Source: Actinomycetales bacterium
GTDB lineage: Bacteria; Actinomycetota; Actinomycetes; Actinomycetales; Quadrisphaeraceae
Reading direction: 5' to 3'
Assembly (NCBI GenBank): GCA_022701985.1
Contig: JAKONK010000089.1
Span: forward strand, 1-35,703
DNA length: 35,703 nucleotides
Every line of letters begins with the position of its first letter. Position 1 is the first letter of the stretch. Positions 22,651 through 31,654 of the stretch are shown here, piece after piece. Position numbers and translations under genes: made by a program. Under the pieces are notes generated by a model. That model was not told where the DNA came from and searched no databases. It worked only from the letters and a program-made list of their open reading frames with translations.

Positions 22651-24506
22651 GGCGCCACCCGGAGGTCACCGGCGCCGGCGCCCCCGAGCTGGCGCGCGCC
22701 GAGCAGCAGGTCCTGCGCCACGTCCTGCGGCACGGGTCGCGACAGCAGGAACCCCTGCGCCTTGTCGCACCCGAGCTCGCCCAGGATGCGCAGCTGGCCG
22801 GGGGTCTCGATGCCCTCGGCGATGGTGGTCAGGCCCAGGGCGGAGGCGATGTCGAGCACCGCGCGCACCATGGCCAGCGACGTCGCGTCGTCCTCCAGCC
22901 GGGAGATGAAGGCGCGGTCGAGCTTGACGACGTCGACGGGCAGCTGGTGCAGGTACGACAGCGACGACGAGCCGGTGCCGAAGTCGTCGATGGCGATGCC
23001 GACGCCGATGTCGCGCAGCGCCTGGAGCCGGCGCGCGGCGCCGTCGAGGTCGAGCATCATCGCGGTCTCGGTGAGCTCGAGGGTGAGCAGGTGGGGCGCC
23101 AGCCCGGTGCGGGCCAGCACGTCGCCCACGCGGTGCACGAGGTCGACGTCGAGCAGCTGCTGCGGCGAGAGGTTGACGCTGGTGGTCCAGGCCCGCGACG
23201 GGTCGATGGCGTGCCACGCGGCGGAGCGCTCCGCGGCGTCCTGCAGCACCCGCAGGCCGATCGGGCGGATCAGCCCGACCTCCTCGGCCACCGGCACGAA
23301 CTCCAGCGGCGACACCAGGCCGCGCTGGGGGTGCTGCCAGCGCACGAGGGCCTCGAACCCGGCGACGCGGGAGGGGTCGGTGAGCAGCGCGTACGGCTGG
23401 TAGTGCACCTGCAGCTGCCCGGTGCCGGGCTGGCCGCTGAGGGTGGCCCGGAGCTCGTCGGCCGTGCGGGACCGCTCCAGCACCTCCTCGCGCAGGCGCG
23501 GCGTGTAGATCACGGTGCGGGCGACCGAGTCGGCCTCGGCGCCGGTGCGCTGGGCGGAGTGCAGCGCCAGGGCGGCGTCGCGGAGCACGTCGTGGGCGGT
23601 GCGCTCGTCACCCGGGCGGTGCAGCACGGCGCCGGCGCAGGCGCTGACCACGATGGTGGCGCCCTCGACGTCGACGGGCCGGTTCACGACCTCGAGCAGG
23701 CGCAGCGCGATGGCGGCGGCGTCGGCGTCGTCGGGCACGTCGTCGACCAGCACGGCGAAGACGGACCCGCTCACCCGGACGACGCGCTCGTCGCCGCGCA
23801 CGGCCGCGGACAGCCGCAGCGCGGTGGTGGTCACGACCAGCTCGCCGACGGCGTGGCCCAGCGTCGCGTCGATGGTGGCGAGGTCGTCGAGCTCGACCTT
23901 CACCACCGCCAGCGGGCTGGTGCGCGGCACCGCGAGCATCTCCTCGACCTGCCGGAGCAGCAGCGTGCGGTTGCCCAGGCCCGTGACGACGTCGTGGGTG
24001 GCCTGGTGCTCCAGGGCGTCGGTGAGCCCCTGGAGGCGCTGCTGCTCGGTGACGAGGGTGTCGAGCATCCGGTCGAACTGGCCGCTCACCATCATGAGCT
24101 CGTCGCGCGGCGGGCGGGCGGCGTCGCCCTGGCGGGCGTGCCCGCCGACGCGCGCGGTGAGGTCGCCCTCCGAGACGCGGCGGGCGACGTCGGCCAGCCG
24201 CTTGGTGCGACGGCCCACGAAGGCGATGAAGACCAGCCACAGCACCACGAGCATCAGCGCGGTGCCGTCGGTGGTGACCAGGGAGACCTGCTGGCTCAGC
24301 TCGGTGCACGCCGGGGTGCCCCCGCAGGCCTCCGTGTCGAGGGCGCCCTCGAGGTAGAGGGCCATGCCCAGGGACACGGCGAGCACCGGGCCGCCGACCT
24401 TGACGATGACGGGGGTCTGCGCGGAGGCCCCGTGCGCCGCCTCGAGCAGCCGGGAGCCGGCCCGCCGCAGGGGCCCGGGCGCACGGGGCGCCGTCTGCTC
24501 GTCCAC
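22647..24506 (-). CDS. HAMP-GGDEF(degenerate)-EAL protein, probable cyclic-di-GMP phosphodiesterase
   Basis: A 619-residue membrane protein. It has two membrane helices (about 34-54 and 82-98) flanking a short outer loop with two cysteines (about 61 and 67), then a HAMP domain. The GGDEF domain has its signature degraded to SGSVF, so it is unlikely to be a cyclase. The C-terminal EAL domain keeps the catalytic set: FEALVRW, SVNLSPQQ, LELTETAM, IDDFGTGSSS, VKLDRAF, EGIET and AQGFLLSRP. It should degrade cyclic-di-GMP. GTG 24506 lies 12 bp after the DUF4383 gene, and its stop overlaps the following GGDEF gene, suggesting one operon making and degrading the messenger. Confidence 0.93.
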   Translation of the reverse strand: MDEQTAPRAPGPLRRAGSRLLEAAHGASAQTPVIVKVGGPVLAVSLGMALYLEGALDTEACGGTPACTELSQQVSLVTTDGTALMLVVLWLVFIAFVGRRTKRLADVARRVSEGDLTARVGGHARQGDAARPPRDELMMVSGQFDRMLDTLVTEQQRLQGLTDALEHQATHDVVTGLGNRTLLLRQVEEMLAVPRTSPLAVVKVELDDLATIDATLGHAVGELVVTTTALRLSAAVRGDERVVRVSGSVFAVLVDDVPDDADAAAIALRLLEVVNRPVDVEGATIVVSACAGAVLHRPGDERTAHDVLRDAALALHSAQRTGAEADSVARTVIYTPRLREEVLERSRTADELRATLSGQPGTGQLQVHYQPYALLTDPSRVAGFEALVRWQHPQRGLVSPLEFVPVAEEVGLIRPIGLRVLQDAAERSAAWHAIDPSRAWTTSVNLSPQQLLDVDLVHRVGDVLARTGLAPHLLTLELTETAMMLDLDGAARRLQALRDIGVGIAIDDFGTGSSSLSYLHQLPVDVVKLDRAFISRLEDDATSLAMVRAVLDIASALGLTTIAEGIETPGQLRILGELGCDKAQGFLLSRPVPQDVAQDLLLGARQLGGAGAGDLRVAP

Positions 24507-24518
24507 CGGGGCCCCGCC

Positions 24519-24974
24519 TCAGGCGCGCAGGCGGGTGCGGGTGCGGGTGGCCCAGACGACGCCCAGGAGCACGGCGGCGGTGCCGAGGTGCAGGGCGTGG
24601 TCGGGGCTGTTCAGGGCGATCGGGTCCATGTGCCCGCCCATGACGAAGGGGCCGACCAGCCCGAGGAGGAGGAACACGACGCCGACCAGGCGGTCGACGC
24701 TGCGCGCGGCCTCGGTGCCCAGCAGGGCCCCCACCAGCAGCGCGCCGCCCAGCCCGAGGTGGGCGACGTTGTGCACGGGGTTGATCTGGAACAGCAGGAT
24801 CGTGGCGTGGTTGTGCATGGACCACTCGGTGACGCCCGTGAGCACGAAGCCCACCAGGCCGACGAGCAGGTACACGGCTCCCAGGCCGGCACCCGCGATG
24901 CGCACCGGCGTCCAGCGGCGACCGGGGTCGGCCTGCTCGCTGCGGGTGCGGGGGCTGGTCGCGGAGGAGGTCAT
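24519..24974 (-). CDS. DUF4383 domain membrane protein
   Basis: About 151 residues with four membrane helices. The family block NPVHNVAHLGLGGALL is clear, and MDPIALNSPDHALHLGTAAVLL follows. ATG 24974 has AGGAG about 4 bases upstream, so it is preferred to the track's start at 25013. It is the first gene of a minus-strand operon with the EAL and GGDEF genes and is divergent from the MCP gene. Function of DUF4383 proteins is unknown; the operon suggests a membrane partner in cyclic-di-GMP signalling. Confidence 0.88.
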   Translation of the reverse strand: MTSSATSPRTRSEQADPGRRWTPVRIAGAGLGAVYLLVGLVGFVLTGVTEWSMHNHATILLFQINPVHNVAHLGLGGALLVGALLGTEAARSVDRLVGVVFLLLGLVGPFVMGGHMDPIALNSPDHALHLGTAAVLLGVVWATRTRTRLRA

Positions 24975-25013
24975 GGCTCCTGCATCGGCAGCAGGGACCG
25001 CGGTGTTGAGCAC

Positions 25014-25177
25014 CGAGCCTCCGGCGGGGCGTCAGCCGTCCGGCAGACGCCCTGGCCGGCGGCCCGCGGTGATCTCCCCGCCGCGCGGGGCTCAGGTCCG
25101 GACGCGGTCCGGCCGATGAGATCGCTGCAGCCCTCTCCCGACGGCGGCCCACACCCCTCTTCTCCTGGAGTCGCCCG
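25014..25177. promoter_or_regulatory. Divergent promoter region between DUF4383 operon and MCP gene
   Basis: A stretch of 164 bp with no gene. It holds a small GC hairpin (CCCCGC / GCGGGG) and must contain start sites for both directions, but I cannot identify hexamers or a flagellar-sigma promoter with confidence. Confidence 0.35.
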
Positions 25178-26758
25178 GTGCGCACGAGGTTCGCTGACCT
25201 GAGGATCACCGCCAAGCTCGGCGGCGTCCTCCTGCTGTGCACGCTGCTGGTCGGCGTCGTCGTCGCCACCGCCGTGGCCCAGCTCACCGCGGCCCAGGAC
25301 CGGGCCACGGCGATCAACAGCCAGCTCGACTCGGTGTCGACCATCGCCGAGGTGCGCGCCGACATGCTCCTCGTGCGCAGCGACGTCCTGCGCGTGGTCC
25401 TGGCGGCGCCGGACAAGAAGGACGCCGCGGTCCAGACCCTGGACGCGGACGTCACCGCGCTGGGCGAGAGCTGGAAGGCGTACCAGGCCAGCGAGCCGCT
25501 CGCCCCGGCCGCCCAGCGCACCGCCCTGTGGGACGCGGTCGGCGCCTGGGGCACCCTGCGCGACCAGTCCGTGACGCTCGCGGCGGCCGGTGACACCGCG
25601 GGGTACACCGCCCTGCGCGACGCCAAGGTCACGCCCGCGGCCGACGCCGCCTTCGAGGCCCTCGCCGGTGTCCAGCAGACCGAGGCGGACGCCGCTGACG
25701 ACCTCGTCGCCTCCGGCGAGGCCGCCTACACCCGCAGCCTCGCCCTCTTCCTCACCACCGCGGCGGTCGGCCTCGTCGTCGTCCTGCTCCTCGGGGTGCT
25801 CATCGGCCGGGGGATCACGCGCCCCCTGAGCCGGGTGCTGGAGGTGGTGAACGGCCTCGCCGACGGCCGCCTCGACCAGCGCACCGGCATCAGCAGCAAG
25901 GACGAGGTGGGGCAGCTGGCCGCGGCCACCGACGCCTCCATCGACAGGCTCTCGTCGGTGGTGCGCGACATCACCGCCAAGGCCGTGACCGTCACCGGGT
26001 CCTCCGAGCAGCTCACCGCCGTGTCGAGCCAGCTGTCCTCCGGGGCGGAGGAGTCGTCCGTGCAGGCGCAGCTGGTGGCCGCGGCCTCGGAGCAGATCTC
26101 GGCCTCGATGTCGACCATCGCCGCCGCTGGCGAGGAGATGACCTCCGCCATCGGGGAGATCGCGTCCTCCACCGCGACCGCCTCACGGACCGCGGCCGAC
26201 GCCGTGACCACCGCCGAGGCCGCCGCCGCGACGGTGGAGCGCCTGGGGGCCTCCAGCCGCGAGATCGGCGACGTCGTGAAGCTGATCACCTCGATCGCGG
26301 AGCAGACCAACCTGCTGGCGCTGAACGCCACGATCGAGGCCGCTCGCGCCGGGGAGGCGGGCAAGGGGTTCGCGGTGGTGGCCGGTGAGGTCAAGGAGCT
26401 GGCCCGCCAGACGGCTCGGGCGACCGAGCAGATCGTGACCCGCGTGGCGACCGCTCAGAGCGACGCGGCGGCGGCGCGCTCCGCGATCCAGCAGATCAGC
26501 GAGGTCATCTCCCGCATCGATTCGCTGCAGGCGACGGTGGCCTCGGCGGTGGAGGAGCAGTCGGCGACGACGGCGGAGATGGTCCGCTCGGTCACCGAGG
26601 TCTCCTCCGGCACGCAGGAGATCAGCGCGAACATCGGTGGCGTGGCGACCGCGGCTGCTGAGACGACGTCGGGTGCGGCGGCGACCAGCACCACGTCGGT
26701 GGAGCTGTCGCGGACTGCGGGTGAGCTGCGGGCTGCGGTAGCGACCTTCCGCCTGTGA
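25178..26758 (+). CDS. Methyl-accepting chemotaxis protein
   Basis: A membrane chemoreceptor of 526 residues. An N-terminal helix ([20 protein letters not shown]) is followed by an extracytoplasmic four-helix-bundle sensor domain (about 35-185), a second helix ([21 protein letters not shown]), a HAMP domain and the coiled-coil signalling domain. The hairpin tip that binds CheA/CheW is [28 protein letters not shown], shown here only to mark position. Adaptation helices rich in Gln/Glu flank it. There is no CheR-docking pentapeptide. GTG 25178 has a TGGAG site. Ligand unknown; the gene implies chemotaxis. Confidence 0.94.
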   Translation: MRTRFADLRITAKLGGVLLLCTLLVGVVVATAVAQLTAAQDRATAINSQLDSVSTIAEVRADMLLVRSDVLRVVLAAPDKKDAAVQTLDADVTALGESWKAYQASEPLAPAAQRTALWDAVGAWGTLRDQSVTLAAAGDTAGYTALRDAKVTPAADAAFEALAGVQQTEADAADDLVASGEAAYTRSLALFLTTAAVGLVVVLLLGVLIGRGITRPLSRVLEVVNGLADGRLDQRTGISSKDEVGQLAAATDASIDRLSSVVRDITAKAVTVTGSSEQLTAVSSQLSSGAEESSVQAQLVAAASEQISASMSTIAAAGEEMTSAIGEIASSTATASRTAADAVTTAEAAAATVERLGASSREIGDVVKLITSIAEQTNLLALNATIEAARAGEAGKGFAVVAGEVKELARQTARATEQIVTRVATAQSDAAAARSAIQQISEVISRIDSLQATVASAVEEQSATTAEMVRSVTEVSSGTQEISANIGGVATAAAETTSGAAATSTTSVELSRTAGELRAAVATFRL

Positions 26759-26798
26759 GCACGAGGTGCGACGGGTCGCACGAGGGGGAGGCGGGCTG

Positions 26799-29159
26799 GT
26801 GACCGACACGATGCGTGCCACCGGGGCCCGAGCATCCTTGCTGGTCACCGCCATGGCCTTCCTGGCCTGCTGCATCTGCGTCCCGGCCCGCGGCGCCCTG
26901 GAAGGCGCCCTCGGTGCGCGAGCCGTCTCCCACGTCGTGGACCTCGGCCTGTACAACTCCGTCTACGTCGCCGCGGCGGTCGCCCTGGTCCTCCGTCCCG
27001 CGCACTCCCCGCGGGAGGGGAGGGGCTGGTGGATCCTGGCGCTGGGGATGCTGTGCACGGCAGGCGGCAACGCCTGGTACTCCCTGGTCCTGGCGCGACT
27101 CCCCGAGATGCCCTACCCCTCGGTGGCGGACGTCTTCTACCTGTCCTGGTACCCCGCCTGCTACCTGGCGATCGTGCTGGTCCTGACCGCCCACGTCGGC
27201 CGCTTCCCGCTCAGCGTCTGGCTGGACGGCATCGTGGCCGGGGCCGGGGTCGCTGCCACCGCCGCGGCCCTGTGGTTCCGACCCCTGACCGCCACCGATC
27301 CGGGAGCACCCCTGCTCACCGTCCTGGCGTCGATCGCCTACCCCGTCTTCGACCTGCTGCTGCTGGTCCTGCTGGTCGGGGTGCTCTTCGTCGTGCGCAC
27401 AGCGCTCCGCGGCTGGGTGCTCCTGCTGGCCGCAGGACTGGGCCTGACCGCTGCCAGTGACGTCCTGCTGTCCACGCGGGTGGTTGCCGGCTCCTACGTC
27501 CAAGGGGGGTGGGGCGACGTCGGGTTCCTGGCTGCCGTCGTGATGATGGCCCTGGCCGCACACCGCAGCCGCCGTTCCCGGCCCGTCGATGCGCTGGAGG
27601 TCCTCACCCGACGCCGCGGGGGCTCCGTGCGCGTCCTGCTCATCCCCCTGCTGAGCGCTGGCGCGAGCCTCGCCCTGCTCGCCCTCGGGCAGGGGGAGCG
27701 GTTCCCTCCCGTCGCGGGGATCTTCGCCGCCGCGTGCATCGGCGGCGCCGGGCTGCGCGCTGCGCTCACCTTCCACGAGCTGGCCCAGATGGCCGACGTG
27801 CACCGCGAGGCCCGCACGGACGACCTGACCCGCCTGCCCAACCGCCGAGCCCTGTACGAGGGGTGCGACACCGTCCTGGCCGCCCGCACCCGCGAGCACA
27901 CCGTCACGGCACTGCTGCTGATCGACCTCGACGGCTTCAAGGACATCAACGACAGCCTGGGCCACGGCGCGGGGGACGACCTGCTCGTCGCCTTCGCTCG
28001 CCGGGTCGAGCGCCTCGTGGGACCGGACCAGCTCTTCGCCCGTCTGGGCGGGGACGAGTTCGCCGTGCTGCTGCCGCGCTCCGGTGAGGCGGAGGGCCTG
28101 GCGCTGGCCCGGGAGGTGGTCAGCGCGGCTCGAGAACCGTTCGCCCTGGCGACCGCCCGACTCACCGTCGACGCCTCCGTCGGTGTGGCCACCACCACCG
28201 CCGGGCCGGAGGGCCGGGGGGACCTGCTGCGGATGGCCGACATCGCGATGTACGCGGCCAAGGGCAGCCCGAACCGGGTCTGCACTCCCGCCGACGCCGT
28301 CGACGCCCACCTCGGCGAGACCCGCCTGGCGCTGCTGTCACGGCTGCGTGACGGGTTGACCGGCGCTCCTGCTGCGCGTGCTGCGTCTGGCCGGGTCGAG
28401 GTCCTGCTCCAGCCCAAGGTCGACCTCAGCGACGAGAGCCTGGTGGGTGTGGAGGCCCTGGCCCGCTGGCGCGAACCCGACGGCACCCTCCTGCCGCCGC
28501 ACGAGTTCCTGCCCCTGATGAGCCGCGCTGGGCTGCTGCCCGCCCTCGCCACGGCGGTCCTGAGCGCAGCCCTGGACGCCGCACGCCGGCTCGCTGACGC
28601 TGGGCTGGTCGTGCCCGTCGCCGTGAACCTGTCCCCGGTCGACGTCCAGGACCTCGCTCTGGCCGCGCGCCTCGGGGAGCTCCTCTCCCAGCGCGACCTG
28701 CCGTCGTCGGCGCTGACCGTGGAGCTGACCGAGGACAGCCTCGTCACCGATCCCGATCGTGTCGCAGGAGTCCTGGCAGCCGTTCGCGCCCTGGGGGTGC
28801 GGGTCAGCCTCGACGACTTCGGGACCGGCTACTCCTCGCTGTCCTACCTGCGGCACCTGCCCGTGGACGAGGTCAAGCTGGACCGTTCCTTCACCACCGA
28901 CATCGAGACCGACCCCGCTGCGGAAGCCGTCGTCCGGCACACCGTCGGCCTGGTGCACGCTCTGGGGCTGCAGATCGTCGCTGAGGGCATCGAGGACGGC
29001 GCCACCGCTGCAGCCATGCGGCGCCTGGGGTGTGACCAGGGCCAGGGCTTCTACTGGTCACGCCCCACGACGTGCGAGGACGTGCTCCTCACCCACTGCG
29101 GGGGTCGTCGGCGCTCGACCGCTGGACGGTCGGACTCGGACACCGCCGAGCACCGGTGA
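26799..29159 (+). CDS. Membrane GGDEF-EAL protein
   Basis: About 786 residues. The N-terminal 300 or so form roughly eight to nine hydrophobic helices of no family I recognise (for example AVSHVVDLGLYNSVYVAAAV, DVFYLSWYPACYLAIVLVL). Next comes an intact GGDEF site (RLGGDEFAVLL) without the RxxD I-site, then an EAL domain with VEALARW, VNLSPVDVQ, VELTEDSL, LDDFGTGYSSL, VKLDRSF, AEGIED and QGQGFYWSRP, so both activities are possible. GTG 26799 follows a GGGGAG site; ATG 26811 and GTG 26766 are alternatives. It lies 40 bp after the MCP gene and may share its transcript. Confidence 0.92.
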   Translation: MTDTMRATGARASLLVTAMAFLACCICVPARGALEGALGARAVSHVVDLGLYNSVYVAAAVALVLRPAHSPREGRGWWILALGMLCTAGGNAWYSLVLARLPEMPYPSVADVFYLSWYPACYLAIVLVLTAHVGRFPLSVWLDGIVAGAGVAATAAALWFRPLTATDPGAPLLTVLASIAYPVFDLLLLVLLVGVLFVVRTALRGWVLLLAAGLGLTAASDVLLSTRVVAGSYVQGGWGDVGFLAAVVMMALAAHRSRRSRPVDALEVLTRRRGGSVRVLLIPLLSAGASLALLALGQGERFPPVAGIFAAACIGGAGLRAALTFHELAQMADVHREARTDDLTRLPNRRALYEGCDTVLAARTREHTVTALLLIDLDGFKDINDSLGHGAGDDLLVAFARRVERLVGPDQLFARLGGDEFAVLLPRSGEAEGLALAREVVSAAREPFALATARLTVDASVGVATTTAGPEGRGDLLRMADIAMYAAKGSPNRVCTPADAVDAHLGETRLALLSRLRDGLTGAPAARAASGRVEVLLQPKVDLSDESLVGVEALARWREPDGTLLPPHEFLPLMSRAGLLPALATAVLSAALDAARRLADAGLVVPVAVNLSPVDVQDLALAARLGELLSQRDLPSSALTVELTEDSLVTDPDRVAGVLAAVRALGVRVSLDDFGTGYSSLSYLRHLPVDEVKLDRSFTTDIETDPAAEAVVRHTVGLVHALGLQIVAEGIEDGATAAAMRRLGCDQGQGFYWSRPTTCEDVLLTHCGGRRRSTAGRSDSDTAEHR

Positions 29160-29522
29160 CCGCTCTGGGACCGCGGTCCAGCCAGCGCCTCGCTGGCTGC
29201 CGCTGCTCGCCTCCGCTGGACGCCTCGAGGCTGGTGCTCGGGCGACGACGCGCCCACGGTCGGACAGCGTGCTGCCGAGCACGGCTGCCCGGGCGGTCCA
29301 GAGGCACCGCGCCCCTCCTGACGGGGTCGTCACGAGGCCCGCGCGGCGCCTGCGGCCCGACGCGCGAGCGTCACGGGGTCGCGGAGCGTGCGGTCGATGT
29401 CGACGTCACACCGCAGGCTCGACGGACCCTCTGCCCGAGGCGCCTCCGTCCGTCGCGGACGGGACCGCTCGTCGGACGCGGCGCACCTGGCACGAGCCGA
29501 GTCGCGACCGGTCCGCCCCGCC
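29160..29522. other. Intergenic gap with a terminator-like hairpin
   Basis: No convincing gene in 363 bp; the short track ORFs here overlap one another and resemble nothing known. A perfect 8-bp hairpin, AGCCAGCG / CGCTGGCT with loop CCT, lies at 29180-29198. Confidence 0.55.
29180..29198 (+). terminator. Hairpin after the GGDEF-EAL gene
   Basis: AGCCAGCG, loop CCT, CGCTGGCT: a perfect 8-bp stem 20 bp after the stop codon. It lacks a U-tract, as many high-GC actinobacterial terminators do, so termination is plausible but not certain. Confidence 0.5.
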
Positions 29523-29936
29523 TCATCCGACCTGGCGCTGGCGATCCCCTCCCTCGACGTCGGGGAGGAAGGGGCCGCCGTACTCCCGCAGGTGGCTGAC
29601 CAGCCCGTCGCGCAGCGTGAAGACTCCGATGTAGCGCCGCCGCAGGCGCCGGCCGAGGTCGTGGCGCTGCAGGGATGCTTCGTACTCGCACACCACCGTG
29701 GCGCCGTCCGCGTCCATGACGCGCTCGACGGTCACGCGGTGGAAGTGCAGCACGTCGACCAGGGAGGCGACCATCTCTCCGATCGCGACGCGCCCCCGGA
29801 CCGCTCTGCCTGTGCCGTCACCGTCGAAGGGGACCTCCAGGACGGCGTCGTCGGTGAAGAGGTCCGCGAAGCTCGGGCCGCGCGGTCGCAGGCGTGACCC
29901 GAGCGCCGCGGTGAGGGCGTCGACACCGGCCTGCAT
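29523..29936 (-). CDS. SnoaL-like / nuclear transport factor 2 family protein
   Basis: About 137 residues from ATG 29936 (GTG 29981, directly after the SDR stop, would give 152). The NTF2-like pattern is clear: FADLFTDDAVLEVPF, a middle segment EMVASLVDVLHFHRVTVERV, VCEYEASLQRHDLGRRL, and YIGVFTLRDGLVSHLREYGGP. Such proteins form cone-shaped pockets and act as isomerases, hydrolases or binding proteins for small molecules. It is encoded after an SDR gene under a TetR regulator, a common arrangement for conversion of an unknown small ligand. Confidence 0.87.
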   Translation of the reverse strand: MQAGVDALTAALGSRLRPRGPSFADLFTDDAVLEVPFDGDGTGRAVRGRVAIGEMVASLVDVLHFHRVTVERVMDADGATVVCEYEASLQRHDLGRRLRRRYIGVFTLRDGLVSHLREYGGPFLPDVEGGDRQRQVG

Positions 29937-29981
29937 GTGAGCCCCCGCTCCGTCAGCGGCAGCGGCCCGCTCGGGGGTCAC

Positions 29982-30788
29982 CTACGCCGCCCCGAGGAAG
30001 CGGGTGGCCGACAGGCCGCCGTCGACGTCGAGCAGCGCGCCGTGCACGAAGGCGGCCTCGTCGCTGACCAGCCAGCGCACCGCGGTGGCGACGTCCACCG
30101 GGCGCACCGGCTGCCCCGCCGGAGTGGTGGCGGTCATGGCGGCCAGGGCCTGCTGGGCGTCGGCGTTGCCCGGGGTGGCCGTCGCACCGGGGGCGACGGA
30201 GTTCACGCGCACGCCCCGGGGCCCGTACTCCGCGGCCCAGGTGCGGGTGAACTGCTCCACCGCGGCCTTGCTGGCGGTGTAGACCGCCCCGAAGGGCACG
30301 CCCGTGCGCGACATCCACGATCCGACGTTCACGACGGCCCCCGCTCCGCGCTCGGCCATGGCCGGCGCGAGCTGGGCGACCAGGACGTGCGGGGCTCGGA
30401 TGTTGGTCGCCCAGACGACCTCCAGGTCGGCGTCCGGTGTCGAGGCGGTCGGTGCGGCGGGGTAGACCCCGGCGTTGTTCACGACGATGTCGACCCGTCC
30501 GCCCAGGGCGTCGCGAGCGGCGGTGGCGAAGGCGCGCACCGCACCGGCCGAGGCCCCGAGGTCGGCGGGGACGGCGTGCGCCGCCCCGCCGGTGGCGCGG
30601 ATGGTGGCGGCGACCGCCTCGGCGCGCTCCGCATCGCGTCCGGTGACCACCACCTCTGCCCCGGAGGCGGCCAGCACGCGGGCGACGGCCTCGCCGATGC
30701 CGCTGGAGGAGCCGGTGACGACGGCGGTGCGTCCGGCCAGGCGGGCGTCGGGGACGAGGGAGGCGAGGGCGTCTAGGTTGGACTGCAT
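29982..30788 (-). CDS. SDR family oxidoreductase
   Basis: A classical short-chain dehydrogenase of 268 residues. It shows the cofactor motif TGSSSGIG, the residue context VVTGRDAER favouring NADP, NNAGVYP, the catalytic Ser (VNVGSWMS) with YTASK, and VNSVAPGATATPG. ATG 30788 has AGGA about 8 bases upstream, and the start codon itself lies in a palindromic operator. It is divergent from a TetR gene, which very probably represses it, and is followed at once by the SnoaL-like gene. Substrate unknown. Confidence 0.93.
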   Translation of the reverse strand: MQSNLDALASLVPDARLAGRTAVVTGSSSGIGEAVARVLAASGAEVVVTGRDAERAEAVAATIRATGGAAHAVPADLGASAGAVRAFATAARDALGGRVDIVVNNAGVYPAAPTASTPDADLEVVWATNIRAPHVLVAQLAPAMAERGAGAVVNVGSWMSRTGVPFGAVYTASKAAVEQFTRTWAAEYGPRGVRVNSVAPGATATPGNADAQQALAAMTATTPAGQPVRPVDVATAVRWLVSDEAAFVHGALLDVDGGLSATRFLGAA

Positions 30789-30794
30789 GGTCCA
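30779..30794. promoter_or_regulatory. Putative TetR operator 1, spanning the SDR start codon
   Basis: TGGACTGCATGGTCCA, an inverted repeat of TGGAC/GTCCA with a 6-bp centre. The SDR start codon is inside it (30786-30788 on the minus strand). Binding here would block transcription and translation initiation. It is nearly identical to the site at 30808. Confidence 0.7.
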
Positions 30795-30807
30795 TTCCTA
30801 GCAGCCA

Positions 30808-30823
30808 TGGACTGCTCGGTCCA
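30808..30823. promoter_or_regulatory. Putative TetR operator 2 in the divergent promoter
   Basis: TGGACTGCTCGGTCCA differs from operator 1 only at the two central bases. It lies 29 bp away centre to centre, close to three helical turns, and 18 bp before the TetR start, so it could control both genes. Confidence 0.7.
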
Positions 30824-30841
30824 GTCATCTAGGCTGGGGCC

Positions 30842-31477
30842 ATGGGGACGACCGCGGCTGGGCTCACCGAGAAGGGGCGCCAGACGCGCCAGCGGATCAT
30901 CGAGGCGACGGCGCTGCGCATCCTGGACGCGGGCATCGACGGCACCAGCCTCGACGACGTGCGGGCGGCGACCCTGACGAGCAAGAGCCAGCTCTTCCAC
31001 TACTTCCCCGGGGGCAAGGCCGAGCTGGTGCGCGAGGTGGCGCGCTGGGACGGCGAGCAGCTGCTCGCGGCGCAGGAGCCGCACCTGAGCGACCTGTCCA
31101 CGTGGGAGTCCTGGGGCGCGTGGCGGCGCGGCCTCCAGGAGTACTACCTGGGTCTGGGGCGCTGGGCCTGCCCGATCGGTTCGCTGACCGCGCAGATGGC
31201 GGCCATCGACCCTGAGACCGAGCAGTTCCTGCGCCAGGCCTGGACGGCCTGGCGCACCCGCATCGCCGACGGCGTCCGCCGGATGCAGGCCGGCGGTCAC
31301 ATCGACCCGGCAGCCGACCCCGAGCGGGTGGCGGCGTCGGTGCTCGCCGCCATCCAGGGCGGGCTGCTGCTCAGCCAGCCGGAGCGGGCCAGCTGGCCGC
31401 TGGAGGCGGCCCTGGACGCTGCGTGGGCCACGCTGCACGCCAGCGCGTCGACGCACGTCCGGAGCGCGACGGCCTGA
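30842..31477 (+). CDS. TetR family transcriptional regulator
   Basis: A ligand-responsive repressor of 211 residues. The N-terminal helix-turn-helix is typical: GRQTRQRIIEATALRILDAG, then SLDDVRAATLTSKSQLFHYFPGGKAELV. The C-terminal domain includes GRWACPIGSLTAQMAA, found in TetR regulators that control oxidoreductases. ATG 30842 follows GGGGC and a short leader. Two near-identical palindromes lie between it and the divergent SDR gene, so it probably represses itself and the SDR-SnoaL pair. Ligand unknown. Confidence 0.93.
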   Translation: MGTTAAGLTEKGRQTRQRIIEATALRILDAGIDGTSLDDVRAATLTSKSQLFHYFPGGKAELVREVARWDGEQLLAAQEPHLSDLSTWESWGAWRRGLQEYYLGLGRWACPIGSLTAQMAAIDPETEQFLRQAWTAWRTRIADGVRRMQAGGHIDPAADPERVAASVLAAIQGGLLLSQPERASWPLEAALDAAWATLHASASTHVRSATA

Positions 31478-31654
31478 CCGCTGCGTCGACCGTCTCGTTG
31501 ATGGACCGCTGACCGCCCGCCTCGGAGGAGGTTGCGGCGCGCTGGCGCTTGGGGCCGCGGTCCGTCGCAGTTGAGACCCTCATCCGGTCGGCGGGGTGCT
31601 GACGATCCGCCTACGGCGACCGGTGACTGAGCTTTGCAGACCGGGCAGCAAACC

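Noticed and set aside
22947-25202. A 751-codon plus-strand ORF opposite the EAL and DUF4383 genes
   Set aside because: Shadow frame; the minus-strand frames carry the EAL catalytic motifs and the DUF4383 signature.
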